Positions 24,116-36,023 of a DNA stretch of 64,000 nt are shown piece after piece. The stretch comes from Gamarada debralockiae. Lineage: Eukaryota > Ascomycota > Leotiomycetes > Helotiales > Hyphodiscaceae. The position numbers and the translations under genes were made by a program. The notes beneath the pieces were generated by a model that worked only from the letters and a program-made list of their open reading frames with translations, did not search any database and was not told the origin of the DNA. The number at the start of each line of letters is the position of its first letter. The first letter of the stretch is position 1. Location: positions 109,345 to 173,344 of the forward strand of contig NXFV01000405.1 in assembly GCA_002803225.1 (NCBI GenBank), read 5' to 3'.

Positions 24116-25561
24116 TTAAAATCTTGCCTCAACCTTCGTCTCAGTATCCCCCAAAGCCCACGCACTAGAATGCGTCTTGCTCCTTACACTCGTTGCCTGC
24201 TTCTCCGTGAAGCCCTTTGCCTCCACGGCAGGATTGTACCCCAGACCAGTCTTCTGTGCGACCGTCTTGCTATCAACCTCCTGCGCTGTCTTCCCATCCG
24301 CTCTCTTATACACAGTAACAACAACCGCACCTCCAAGGCCCAGGTTGTGCTGCAGCGCAACAGTTGTTCCTTTAATCAGTCTGTTGTTGGCCCATCCGCG
24401 CAAATGCCAGACGAGCTCTGCGCACTGCGCAATACCAGACGCACCGAGTGGGTGGCCCTTTGAGATGAGGCCACCGGAGGGATTGATGACCATCTTGCCG
24501 CCATATGTGATGTCTCCGTTGCGGACCATTTCGTGGGCTTTGCCTGGTGGGCAGAGACCGAGGGAATCGATTGTGATCATCTCATTCGCCGAGAAGCAGT
24601 CGTGCAGCTCGCAGACCTTAACATCAGCAGGTGTGACATTGGCCTCCTTCATAGCCTGCTGGGCAGCATACTTCGTCATTTCAAAGCCCATCAAATCAAT
24701 CGAAGAGCGAGAGAATAGGGAGGGAGCATCGGTAGCGAGACATTGGCCTGCGATCAAGATGGCTTGTTCTTTGAGGTGTGGGCGGGCGTCGAGGAAGTCT
24801 TGGGAAACGAGAACGGCGGCAGCTCCTCCGTCGGATGTGGGGCAGCATTGCAGCTTTGTAAGGGGCTCGTGGATCATGGGCGCTTTCATTATTTGATCAA
24901 GGGTGTAAACATCTTTAAATTGGGAGTAGGGATTTCGTTGAGAGTGTTCGTGGTTAATGCGGGCTATTTCGGCGAAGTCTTCGTTCTTTGCTCCATACCT
25001 GCCATCCACATGTTAGAATTGAAAATGAAGAGAATGGGGAGGGCAGAGTGAGGTGGGGTAAACGCACTTCTCCATGTATTCCCGTCCAGCATTCCCAAAC
25101 ATTTGCGCAGCGCCTGGGGCATTGGTTACGCCTCTTGTAACCCGCATCATCTCACCTGTAGTACCGGTAGGGTTACTTCTATCATTCCAAAAGCTCTGCA
25201 GGGACCCAGGCATCATCTTCTCGAACCCAACGACCAAGATACAATCAGCGCCTCCATGGGAGATAACATTGCGCGCCAAATGCAGACCAGTGGAACCAGT
25301 ACTGCAGTTGTTGTTCACGTTGTAAATTGGGATTTGGGTCATGCCGAATTGGTAAAAGACTCGCTGGCCACAGGTGGAGTCGCCATAGCAGTAGCATGCA
25401 ACACCTTGGTCGACATCGTCGTAGTTGATTTGCGCATCAAGCATGGCCTTGATGCCAGCCTCGAAACCGAGCTCGGTGTAATCAACTTTTCCTCGTGGCT
25501 TGATAAATTTGGTCATGCCTACGCCCAGGACGTAGCATGGTTCGTTGCGTTTGATGACCAT
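24116..25561 (-). CDS. SCP-x-type thiolase (acetyl-CoA C-acyltransferase)
   Basis: Exons 25561-25068 and 24998-24116, 458 residues. The thiolase signatures are complete: nucleophile NNNCSTGSTGL, the SCP-x-type HDCFSANE segment and GLISKGHPLGASG with the catalytic His. SDGGAAAVLVS is also present. The protein lacks the sterol-carrier (SCP2) domain found in animal SCP-x, so it is a stand-alone thiolase, as usual in fungi. It would cleave 3-ketoacyl-CoA, probably branched or sterol side-chain substrates, in peroxisomes. The C-terminal ARF is a possible weak PTS1 variant. The long plus-strand frame at 24177-24896 is its shadow. The single intron starts GTGCGT. Confidence 0.93.
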
Positions 25562-27076
25562 TTTAACGGTTTTTGGTAAATTTTGATGGAAGATGTGGTT
25601 ACGAGAAGGATATATTATTAATAGAGATCAAAAGATAGTTCAATTAGGAAGATTGTACAAAACGTCAGCAGCCATGCGGAGAGGTTGTTGATATAAGACT
25701 CCATTTCTTACCTCCACATTGGTTTATCGGCTCAGCATGGGGTAAGATTGCGGGGGACAGAGCAAATTAGCCGAGGTAGCGGTTAAGATACCATCACGTG
25801 TGAAATGCAAGGCTGTTTACTGATTCGCAATTACTCAGCCTTGCCGACTCAGCGACGTTTGGGGTTTTATCATAGGCAAAGTTATGATGTCTAATGGCAT
25901 TCAATTTTTCGCTCTATTTTCCTTGGGAAACAATGTGATAATGTAACCTTCCATTGAAATCTCCCATCTTTTTTCTCTCTTTGTTTTTTTTTTTAAATCT
26001 CACACAGGCTAGCAGTGCGAAATCTTACCACAGCAGCCGTTAACCGACCGCTTTCAGAATTTCGTTCACAAAACTCGGGCCATCAAATGCGGTAGTTAAT
26101 TTTCCGGGCCAGCTCGGATTTTGAACTTGTGGACGACCCCACAGTGGGAAGCTTAAGTGCCGTCGTAGCCTTGTGGCCGAGGTCGAAATTTCGAAGCAAG
26201 GCTCTCTCCCAAGCAATCTCTTTGAAGATTTCTGGAGGCTTGCGAGAGGATTATTAGGATTTAAGTACATACTTTTCGTGAAGATAGTTACAGAGAGCCC
26301 GTATGGTAAGCACGCTTGATGAGAATACTGTATTCCGCTCGAGCTCTATTTGTCTCGATGTCTGGGATGCTGTTAGCGTGAATACCAACGATCACTCAGA
26401 GTCGAGTACTACCCAGAAAAATGGGTGGATTGGGGCTATTTCGTTATCTGAACGTGGGAAGATGGTAAGATGTTAAACTTTTAATGAACTGTGGTTCTAT
26501 GATAATTGTGAAAGACTAGGAGGACAAGAGGAGTTTGAATACCCGGGATGTGAGAGGCCGTTTTTGAAAGGAAGGTGATGCACCTTCAAAAAGTGCACCC
26601 CCTTGAACTAAGAACAGGTGTGTCTCGGGAAAGGAACAGGAATGGAATATTTAATCTCTGCGTACGAGGAAACTGCTGGAAGATAAGGAGGTCGGAAATG
26701 ACTGGCCTAACATAAGACATGAGCAGGGAAGCAGAAAGCCGTGCAGAGTATGCTTAATATTCAACGATGCGTGGTACATTGGGGGCCATCTCAAATATCA
26801 AGAACACCCCCTGTGCACTCGCGCCAGCCTATAGCATGGCTCTCGTTGCCACTCAACGAAGAGCCATATATGCTTAGCCCAATCGCAGTCGCAGTATTTG
26901 AAAGCACATTCACTCACGCACAATGACCCAAATGTGTCATGAACTCATTGCCATTGTGATTGTCTTCGCTCCCAACCCATCATACCCAAATAACGCCCAA
27001 ACCAATCCTCCATCTGCCCAAGTCTCCTCCCCTCCTCTCCCCAGGCCCAGGCCCATCCTCCGTTCCATCAAATAGC
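25562..27076. other. intergenic, nothing recognised
   Basis: 1.5 kb between the thiolase start and the ATX1 stop. The first few hundred bases should be the thiolase promoter. A short frame on the minus strand near 26040-26270 has no identifiable relatives. No repeats seen. Confidence 0.45.
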
Positions 27077-27461
27077 CTACTCAGCCAAAACCTCAACGCT
27101 CTTGACCTCTCCATCCGCCTCCCCAGAATTGACCTTTTTGCCCGTCTTCGCGATAGTCTTCAGCACTGTCTCGTATGCGAGTGTAGGTTCAGCGACAACG
27201 GTCGCGGTTTGGGTGTCGAGGGAGACGTCGTAGGATTTGACGCCTGTGAGGCGGGTGATCAGCGCAAGTACCAACATCGGAGAATCATTGAGAGGATAGA
27301 ACGCAGAGAGAAAAGGATGTGGGAAAATGGGGATATGGAGTGTCATGGGAAGGGAGAAGAGAAGACATACCATCAAGCTTTCCCAGCACTCTGTTAATAG
27401 CGCCGGAGCAACCTCCACAGCTCATGCTGACGTTGAATTTGTAGGTGTGTTCTGCGGACAT
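27077..27461 (-). CDS. ATX1: ATX1-type copper chaperone
   Basis: Exons 27461-27371 and 27243-27077, 85 residues. The HMA fold starts KFNVSMSCGGCSGAINRVL, with the MxCxxC copper site at Cys residues 15 and 18, and continues after the intron with VKSYDVSLDTQTATV and TVLKTIAKTGKKV. Length and layout fit yeast Atx1 and human ATOX1, which carry Cu(I) in the cytosol to the P-type ATPase Ccc2 in the Golgi. The intron (GTATGT...CCTCACAG) splits the domain after GKLDG. The longer frame starting at 27418 is intronic read-through. Confidence 0.93.
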
Positions 27462-27974
27462 GATTGCGATTGTGCGTGTCTGCTTTGTTCAAGTATGGTG
27501 GGGTATTTGTAAGTCGAAGAAAAGATTTGAAGGTTCGCAAGAAGTGATCGTAATTTCAAGAAAAGTTCGGGGGTTCGTGAGGAGGTATTTGTAGTCGTCT
27601 TCGAAAGGAATAAGTGGATGGGAGTTTGCGTGATCAGTGACACAGCTTAGAAATGCGACGGAACTCTCTCGGTTCGAGAAGCGCAAAGCGAATCTGAAAC
27701 TTGCTCACGACAAATCGCCGGAACGGGAACTTCATTAATGGGAATGGGGAACGGGCCGCCGTCTGGCATTTATGGATACGGGGACAGGGTTTTGAGAGGT
27801 TTCAAGGAGTTAGGGGTCTGAGATGGGCTGGTTGGAGGTTTTGGTGAGAGGGCACGTGATCAGCCCGTGGTGGCAATATGGGAGTAGGGCATGGGAGATG
27901 GGATGTTGAGAATGCCGTGTCAACTGGAGGTGTTGATGGCTGTCTATTCTACTTTAGCTCCAAGACCTTGTATG
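27462..27974. promoter_or_regulatory. ATX1 upstream region
   Basis: About 510 bases between the ATX1 start and the stop of the TCF25/Rqc1 gene, both minus strand. Expected to contain the ATX1 promoter and the neighbour's terminator. No specific site assigned. Confidence 0.4.
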
Positions 27975-30228
27975 CTAAGGCATTAAAGCCGGCATCTCAT
28001 CATCGCTCTCTTCGTCCGCACTCCCCTCCAAAGGCGGCATCTCATCACTCCAATACTCATCCTCCTCAACCCCATCATTAGGAATCAACCCCGGCATATC
28101 ATCCTCCGTATCCGTCCCGTCCCCTTCACCACTCTCCCCATCGTCCCCCCTCCACCCACCAAACATTCTCGTCAAAAGCCTCTGCAACAATCCCGGAGGC
28201 GGAGCTTCTCCCGCACCAGCCTCCCCCTCAATCATATCCTGCAATTCCCTAGCCTCTCTCTGCACTCTAGCATCATACTCTCCATCATCCTCCCCTTGTG
28301 CTCTTGGAAGTTGGAGAATATCACGGAAGACGGGCATGCCGGGAAGGAACTGCCCGATTGCTGCGAACGGATTGTTGTAGTTGCCACCCATTCCACGGAA
28401 TTCTTGGAGGGCGCCTCGCTGGGAGTCGTAGGAGAAAATATTGATGTCTGGGGGTAGGGGATCAGCGTCTGAGTTGTTGCTTCTGTGTAGTAAGTGGCTT
28501 GGTGCCAAAGCCATAACCGCAGGTATATTTTCAAGGTAGACAAATCTGACGACATCCAATGTCATCTCAGAATTGTCTACTGTGGGAGTGTTGGAGAGAT
28601 CGACTTTGGGGATTGTGTGAGCGACTTCCATGAGTAATGCTGTTGCTTCAGGTGTGTTCCATAGATCTTTGGTTTGGAGGACGTAGATTTCGGTGAAGAG
28701 GGTCTCGGCATCGGTACGGGGCTCTATACCCCAGATTGAAGGCGGGGCATCGAGGTCTAGCTCTTTGAAGAGGCGGAAGAATAACCAGGGGACTTTATTC
28801 ATCGAGTCTGAGAGCAGTTCTCTGCATTTTGCTCCCTCTCGGAGTTGTAATGCCGCGAAAGCTAGGGAAGGCGAGACATGATAAATAGCAGGGCTGTGAT
28901 CTTCACCTGCGTGCTTCCAGTCTTTACCCCATTTAGAATCGTATAGATCGAGCAGCCATTTAAAATCGTGTGCTCGAAGGGCGAGGTGATGAATCATCAG
29001 GCGCATGCAGTATGGATCTTTACTTGGATCCAGAGTGAGGAGAAGCTTCGCCCATTCGAGTGCAGTGCCGTATGTTCCCTTCATGACGAGACTTTTGATG
29101 TACTGGTATCCTGCCAGCCACAGCTCTCTATTTTCGGGCCGTGCGAATTCTAAGCGTACTTTGCCTTGGGCAAGCTTGGCATTGAAAGCAGAGGATGCTG
29201 CACGACCAAAGGTAAATAGTGCTCGTTCAAGGAGATCAGAGGATAGGGCGTGATCTCCTTGATCTTTTGCGATTTTGCTGACTTGTATGAGGAGGGAGAT
29301 GTGGTATGCTGGGTTCTATGAGCAAGATAAATAGGGCATGGGGAAAGAGAGACTTACGATTTCGGACCAGAAGCCCAATTAGGTTTTGAGGATCCCCTAC
29401 CTGTACATATTGCTGGAACGCTTGCTGTAGAGTCTGATAGTTTTGATCATGCACATATTTGAACTCCATCGTCCCATCCTCAGATTTCCCTGCGCCTGCT
29501 GCCATTGTGAGACCATTAGTAGTTCCCTTAGGCCATTCTTCCTTTCCTTGTATGAAGTTATTCCGCCGTAGAGTAAGTTCCGAGAGCCCCTTTCCAGGAG
29601 CATGATGTCCCTTCAGCGCAGTCTCCAAATCAACTTGCTGATTCTGTGCCCTTTGTCTTCTCCTAGCGCCTCGACCAACAGGGCCTCCAGCATCATCATG
29701 ATTGTCCACAGCTGTTCTTCCAAACAAGTTCCGCATCTCATTGGCAACCTTCAGATGTTGGGAGTTGATTCCTAATAATTCGCATACTCTCTCGTATTCT
29801 GGATCCAACGAAGGTAGGGAAGAAGCAGCAGAGGGGTTCGAGGCTGGCTTGACGTTAAGTTCTCGTAATGCTGCATCGATCTCATCTGCGCCATTCTCGT
29901 GTCTCCCGTCCTCCACTGGCTTCTCCTTCGCCTTGTTCTTCGCCTTCTTCTTTTTCTTGGACTTCTTCGGTTTGGGTGCGGGGGTGCGGGTGGGCTCCGG
30001 ATCGCTCAACTCGTGTTGACCTTCAACAGCCTCCTTCTCGTCCCCGACTTCATCTTCCGCTTCGTCCTCAAGAGCAGCGAGGTTTGCAAATAGACTGGTT
30101 TTCGATTTGGGCGCACTTGCAACAGGCTCATCCTCAGATTCCTCCTCCGCCTCCTCTGCTTCTGCTTGAAGCCTGGCCCGCTCCAGCTCCCGTTGTTGCT
30201 GTAGCTTTCGTAGTTGTCTGCTCGACAT
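27975..30228 (-). CDS. RQC1: TCF25/Rqc1 family protein (ribosome quality control)
   Basis: Exons 30228-29358 and 29308-27975, 734 residues. The N-terminus is highly charged (SSRQLRKLQQQRELERARLQ, an acidic stretch, then KPKKSKKKKKAKNKAK). The conserved TCF25 helical-repeat region follows (YERVCELLGINSQHLK, FKYVHDQNYQTLQQAF). At the splice, the acceptor CCCAG at 29309 rather than the nearer CATAG gives the conserved NPYHISLLIQ. The C-terminus ends in an acidic tail (SDEMPPLEGSADEESDDEMP). In yeast Rqc1 works with Ltn1 and Rqc2 on stalled 60S subunits to direct K48 ubiquitination and Cdc48 extraction. Divergent from the PP2C gene. Confidence 0.9.
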
Positions 30229-30663
30229 TTTGAATGCAACGACTGATGATGCTAGCAAATCTGCAAAACTTCAACCCCAGCAAATGCGCAATTCGTCCTG
30301 GTTTAATAAACTGTGCATGGCAGGGTTGTAAATCAAAGAGTTATGTTTTTCTTTTCGGCGAATGACGCATTTGGTCGGCAGAATTCCGCTTGGAGTTCAC
30401 CAGGAACACGCGACCACCAAGAAAGATCATGAGGCTGGCCGTTGTTGCACAAACCACCAGGAAACACGACGCAGATTCAATCTCTTTACTATTCGATAAT
30501 ATTCCCACTTTCCTTTACGAAATCTGTCACTCCTTTGTTTCTTTGCGGTTGTTGAGCATCTCCTCTCTCCCATCATCGTTCAGCCTAGTGGCACCTCTCA
30601 CCCGCTATCGCCAAAAAAAAAAAGCCGAAACTCTAGGCCTCAGACTCCCTACATCTCCATCCG
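30229..30663. promoter_or_regulatory. divergent promoter, RQC1 and PP2C genes
   Basis: 435 bases between two start codons pointing apart. It includes a run of A at 30616-30626 close to the PP2C start. Both promoters must be here; no element can be named. Confidence 0.4.
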
Positions 30664-32582
30664 ATGCGTCGAGCAGCAGTAATCGCCTTCCGGACTGCGC
30701 GTCTCGCACCATCACGCAGTTTCTCCCAAAGAGGTCGGACCGGATTCCAATCCTCGAACTATGCACTAGGAGTGCGCTTCGCATCTCCTCGATCAGCTCC
30801 GCCTTCCAAACCCTCGCCCTCCAAGATAATCGCCACGCATAAGGCTTCGTCGTCCATGTACTTTCGCAGATTCTCAGTCGCGTTTTTTTCGGGCCTTGTG
30901 GGATATGGAGCTTGGTATGCGTACAAGGGAAACGCAACGGATTTGATCAAGGGACAGCGAGCGGCTGGATTCTCGACTACTACTCCTATCTACTCGAATC
31001 CTACGCCGAATGGAGAGCCTTTACCCGAGAGCGAGAGGAAAGCTATAATCATTGGTGCGGATTCCATATATACGGGTGCGATTCAGGGCGACGGGCCGAT
31101 CTCCAAAGATACAGACGACGCTGGGAGGAAAGTGTTGGAGATGTTAACTCCCGAGCAAGCGACGCAAAAGTTGAGACGGAATGAGGAATCATATTTCGTT
31201 GGTAGAGGCAAGGGAGTTGTGAGATACGATGTGGTTCAGATACCCAGCAATGACCCTATCGAGGATGATCATTCGGAGAAGATCATTGAATTGCCAACTG
31301 CCCACGCAGCTGCAAACCCCACTAGCGATTGGATGTTTTGGGGTGTATTCGATGGCCATGCGTATGTCACTCTCTCAACATACATGATACATGCTAATAC
31401 TCCACAGAGGCTGGACAACATCCGCTAAACTGCGACAAGTCCTGATCAGCTTCGTTGCCCGCGAATTAAACGCAACCTACACCGCAGCCCTCAAAACTCC
31501 TTCCCTCACACCCTCACCGGAAGCGATTGAGGCAGCAATCAAGACCGGCTTCACCCGCCTCGACAATGAAATTGTCCACGAATCCGTCTCCAAAGTCCTC
31601 AAAGCAAACTCCAAGCTCGTAGCCGCTGAGCTTCTGGCCCCCGCTCTCTCAGGCTCCTGCGCACTCCTCTCCTTCTACGATAGCAACTCCAAGCTCCTCC
31701 GCGTAGCATGCACTGGCGACTCGCGTGCTGTTCTAGGACGCAGAGGCGAGAAGGGGAAATGGGTTGCTACCCCATTGAGTGTTGATCAGACGGGTAGTAA
31801 TCCCGACGAGGCGGCACGAATGAGAAAGTTGCATCCTGGCGAGGAGAACGTCATCAAGAATGGCCGCGTACTTGGAGGACTGGAACCATCAAGAGCATTC
31901 GGCGACGCAAGTTACAAATGGACTCGCGAGGTCTCCGAGCGATTGAAGCAATCATTCTTCGGCCGCACCCCTTCCCAACTCCTCCGAACCCCACCCTACG
32001 TAACCGCCGAGCCCGTAGTAACAACGACCCAAATCGACCCTTCAAAGGGCGATTTCGTAGTAATGGCCACCGACGGACTGTGGGAAATGCTCACGAATGA
32101 AGAGGTCGTCGGGCTTGTCGGGCAATGGATTGAGAAGCAATCCGAGAATGGAAACGGTAAGAGTTGGGCGAGTATGTTTACGAGTCAGCAGAGGGGACTA
32201 CCGGTTGAGCAGGGTACGGGGAAGAAAGAGAAGGATGGTCAGAAGACTCCTATTAGACAGCAGCAGTGGGGTGTCAAGGGGGGCGAGAGTGAGAGGTTTG
32301 TGGTCGAGGATAAGAATGTTGCTACGCATTTGGTGAGGAATGCTTTGGGTGGGAAAGATAAGGATATGGTGTGTGCGTTGTTGACGCTTCCGGCACCGTA
32401 TTCGAGGAGATATCGGTACGCTATACAGTCTCCTACTCAGTCTTTGGTAGACTTTGCTAATAAGGAATAGGGATGATTTGACAGTCGAGGTTATCTTCTT
32501 TGGGAACAGTGATAAATCTGGAGATGTGGTTGTCAACAAGGAGGCGAGTGCTTTAGCTAACGACGTCAAAGCCAAGTTATAA
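30664..32582 (+). CDS. PTC5: mitochondrial PP2C-type protein phosphatase (Ptc5-like)
   Basis: Exons 30664-31361, 31408-32415 and 32471-32582, 605 residues. The N-terminus is Arg/Ser-rich without acids (mitochondrial presequence-like) and is followed by one hydrophobic helix (VAFFSGLVGYGAWYAY, about 73-88). The PP2C metal motifs are present: WGVFDGHAGW across intron 1, GSCALLSFY / RVACTGDSRAVLG, PSRAFGDASYKW, VVMATDGLWEML and the final DDLTVEVIFFG, which needs the last small exon. In yeast Ptc5 dephosphorylates pyruvate dehydrogenase E1 alpha in the intermembrane space/matrix. The closely related Ptc7/Ptc6 cannot be fully excluded. Intron 3 ends GGAATAG; without splicing the frame stops at 32470. 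Confidence 0.88.
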
Positions 32583-35500
32583 GCAGCTCTTCCTACCTCT
32601 TTCATCAATGGCAGTTTGGTGCAATAAAGGCGGTGGTGTTTCTTTCATACCCGGTCTGCGATAGAGCAGCATTTGTTGTTATGACTAGATACTGGTTTAC
32701 ATGGTCTACGAAACGCATTCCCGATCCAAAGAACTCGTCCTCAGTTTGACCCTTATTTTTCCTCTGATTGGACCCCCAATCTCAGTGCTCAATTTGCTTT
32801 TAGCAACTGAGGGGAGCATCTTTAAGTTCCTTTCTATTCGTCCTGATAAATCCAGCTTCAATTAGATGCAGACGATGGAAGACGAAATCCAGTCAAGTGT
32901 CGCTCCTTCGCTGTCGATCTCAATCACCTTCCGTCCAGAAAAACCCCCTCGCCATCGCGTCTCGTCCTAGCTCGATATCGGACGGTATATGACCAGTCAG
33001 GACATTTCTAAGGAAGTTCCAAACTAGGTATCTCACACGCCAGCAGCGTAGGAGTTGGGAGGTTGGGAGCGGGGAATTACTTCCCTTGTTGTGCGGAGCC
33101 TTTGCAATTTTTATAAGAATTTGGTCGAGACCTTTTCGCTTACTCCTTTCCGGGGTTCTGTTCTCTCAGAATGAGTAGAGGAATCGACAACGAAATTGAA
33201 ATTGAAGAGGGAAATGAATCAACAACGAAAACGGTATCGACAACCAGAATCCCCTTACTTAGTTGATGAGATGGCAGCCGCAACTGCATGGCTGGCAAGT
33301 CCATCACAGTGGCAGTAAGCTGCGAGGGGCGCAGCGAAGGACGAGGAATAGCACGACGCCCATGATGTCTCGAGCTCTTCTACATCGCCGTCCCCAAAAG
33401 TTAAGACTCTCGGCGTAAATACTTATATCCCTTTGCACTCAGAAATTGTGCCGGGAGGAGTGAATAAAGTGATCGAGTTGCAATCTTGGGTTGTGGATCA
33501 GAGTTCTTTCTGTTTCTCGAAATTTCGAGGAGACAGTTTATGCTGCACAACCAAACTGTTAGATATATTCTATGAAGATCTCATCTTCCCAGAAATATTC
33601 ACAACAGCCCACCTCTTCAAATTCACTGTCAAAGCAGTGAATCGTCTCTAGTACTCACGGTTGCGTCTTAGCTTAATGTCGGACGACACTATATAAACAG
33701 GCAGACTTCTCAGGAAGGCAGACACCATACATGACAACATGGGCATGAATGCTTACAGAAAGTCTCTCTGTTGGTTCTTGTCGCTTCTGCAGAAGGATCG
33801 CAAAAGACCACCCCTTTCGTTAGGTGACAATGGGTGCGTGCTCCGGGTGGTCAAGTAACTTTAGACAACCACCAAACTGAATAATCACAAATCTCGAAGG
33901 AACCAACGAACTTGTTTTCGTTTTCGAAAGTGATTTTGGGAGTCTCTCCAACTTTTAGCATGGAGTTGGCTCTGTAGGTGTAAGCCACAATCAATGATTC
34001 GAGGTTCCTAGCGCTTTCTCCTGTCTGTGACCCCTATCTTGCGAATAGCAGTATGGAAATCCAGCTAAAATAGTATACTTTGAATCATGACAAAAATTCT
34101 CATTTACCTTTTATTTCTCGGCATATCCCTCAAGTTCACCTAGAATTAATCGTTAATAAGGTCAAGGGATTAGACATATTCGACGCTATGAACATGTGGA
34201 GGAGCTATTCAGCCCACACATCTCTCGAATTGGGCTTCAACTCCTAATCAGCAAAATTTAAGCTTGTAGCATTTTACTGAAGACGTGTAAACTAATGGAT
34301 CTGGTTACAGGAGTGTGTCGTCCTTTCTCTCTGCAACTTTCGAGTTTTGTTAATCCTTCGAAACAATCTGCGTCGCTGGGTATTTGCAACCAGATTTTGA
34401 GTAGTAAATACCACTCGATTTCCCGGCACATAACATTCGGCTTCTAAGGACTTTTTAGCAGACGTTATGCACCTGCTCCGCAAAGATCTTCTCTACACCG
34501 CTAGTATTCAGTCTTCGTCTATCAACTCCATCGACACCTCTCACCATACCATCATCCTCCTCTTTCCACTTTTCAATGTTCATATATCAAACACAGGATT
34601 TCAAAGAGTTACATTCATTCTCATCAACTGAATTGCAATTACCTCGCACCCTTCAGCAACGCAGCGTGATCACTGCTCTATGTTCTCCGAAATCGCAGCT
34701 ACGAACCCATCTGAGCTGACTGGTGGATTTTATCGCTCTCTCGTGGACAAGATGCCTGTTGGCAGGTACGGTGATATCTGGTGAGACGTACGAGCTCCGA
34801 ATTCGGTAGCCGAGAAGTCATCGGAGACCGAAGCGTTAGGTCTAATCTGTATATATAAGGGAAGGGTTGAACTTCATATGAGGGGGGTAGAGATTTTGAA
34901 TTGAAGCTTTCGAAACCTATTTTGTACTAGCGCCTTATGTACCTCAGTATCAGGGTTCTCATAACAACAATGCCCGTCGCTGAAATGAACACACCTGGAT
35001 CACGCAATACAGATACTCCGAATTCAAATCATCCGCTCGATGTTGCGCGGAATCGCCCATTAATAGAACGCTTCGTCTGCGGCTCCAACCGCCCTCGCCT
35101 CCAGTTGATGCTCCGCCAATAACTTTCTCAAGAGAGGAGAAACCTCGGGACACACAGAACTCCAAGATGTTTTTGTTGAACCTGATGCCGCGTCGCCTAC
35201 AACGTAACTTACTGCAAGCTTGAAACGATTCATTGGTTATTCGAGCGCTGGCCATTGCGTTTCATGCTGCGCTACATTTTCATCAACGGCCCCTCCACTA
35301 AGTGTGTCTTTCAGAAACTTGTGGGTACGGATATTCGAGATTTGGGGAGGACACTGATGCTGCGGTAGAGAGATATTTTGAGGAGGGTTTGAACAACGCG
35401 AATGGACCGTTATCATCCATCCCAGGCCTGAGTTTGTGCCGTGCTCCCAATGCCGCAGCGACTTTGAGGTGTCAAAGAATGACGATCAGTCTTGCGTATT

Positions 35501-36023
35501 TCTGGTTCACCCAGGCGGGTATGGGCTTTGACTATGTGGCTTTTGAAGAATTTGATGGGGGAAGATATTCCGAAACCTGCTACTGAGTCGATCGGGGATG
35601 GATGACGGTACAGGGTGCAAATTGATGAAGGACACGAACGAAGAGGCGCAGAATACAGGGTCTGGTAAATTAGGTGAGGGGTCTGGAGCCCCTACCATGA
35701 GAGCTGCTAGCCCATCGGAGGAGATAATCGTTTCTATGGCACCTGTTCAATCTCCTGTGGCAGAATAAGTCAAGGGACTGAAGTGCAAGGCGAGGAGGAA
35801 GGCGAGTAATGGACAAGATAATACTCATAAGGGAAAAACGGAAAGAGTTTTTATTTTTACAATCCGAGTACGAGTTTGCGTTGGGGTTACGTCGTATCCA
35901 GTTCAAAGGCCTCTCTGATGGCTTAAGTAACCTGACGAATACATCATGAATTTTTACTCCGATATCTAAATGTGGTCTACAATGTATATACACAAGAACA
36001 GAATAGCTCAGAAAATATGCAAT
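32583..36023. other. 3.4-kb gap with only weak coding fragments
   Basis: No supportable gene. Two plus-strand fragments have some protein character: 34937-35122, and 35302-35586 (GEDTDAAVERYFEEGLN, then WFTQAGMGFDYVAFEEF). Neither belongs to a family I can name, and they are not in a common frame. They may be parts of a decayed gene. The rest is compositionally ordinary spacer. Confidence 0.4.

Noticed and set aside
24177..24896. Plus-strand open frame of 239 codons
   Set aside because: It lies antisense inside the thiolase gene, whose minus-strand protein carries all thiolase motifs.
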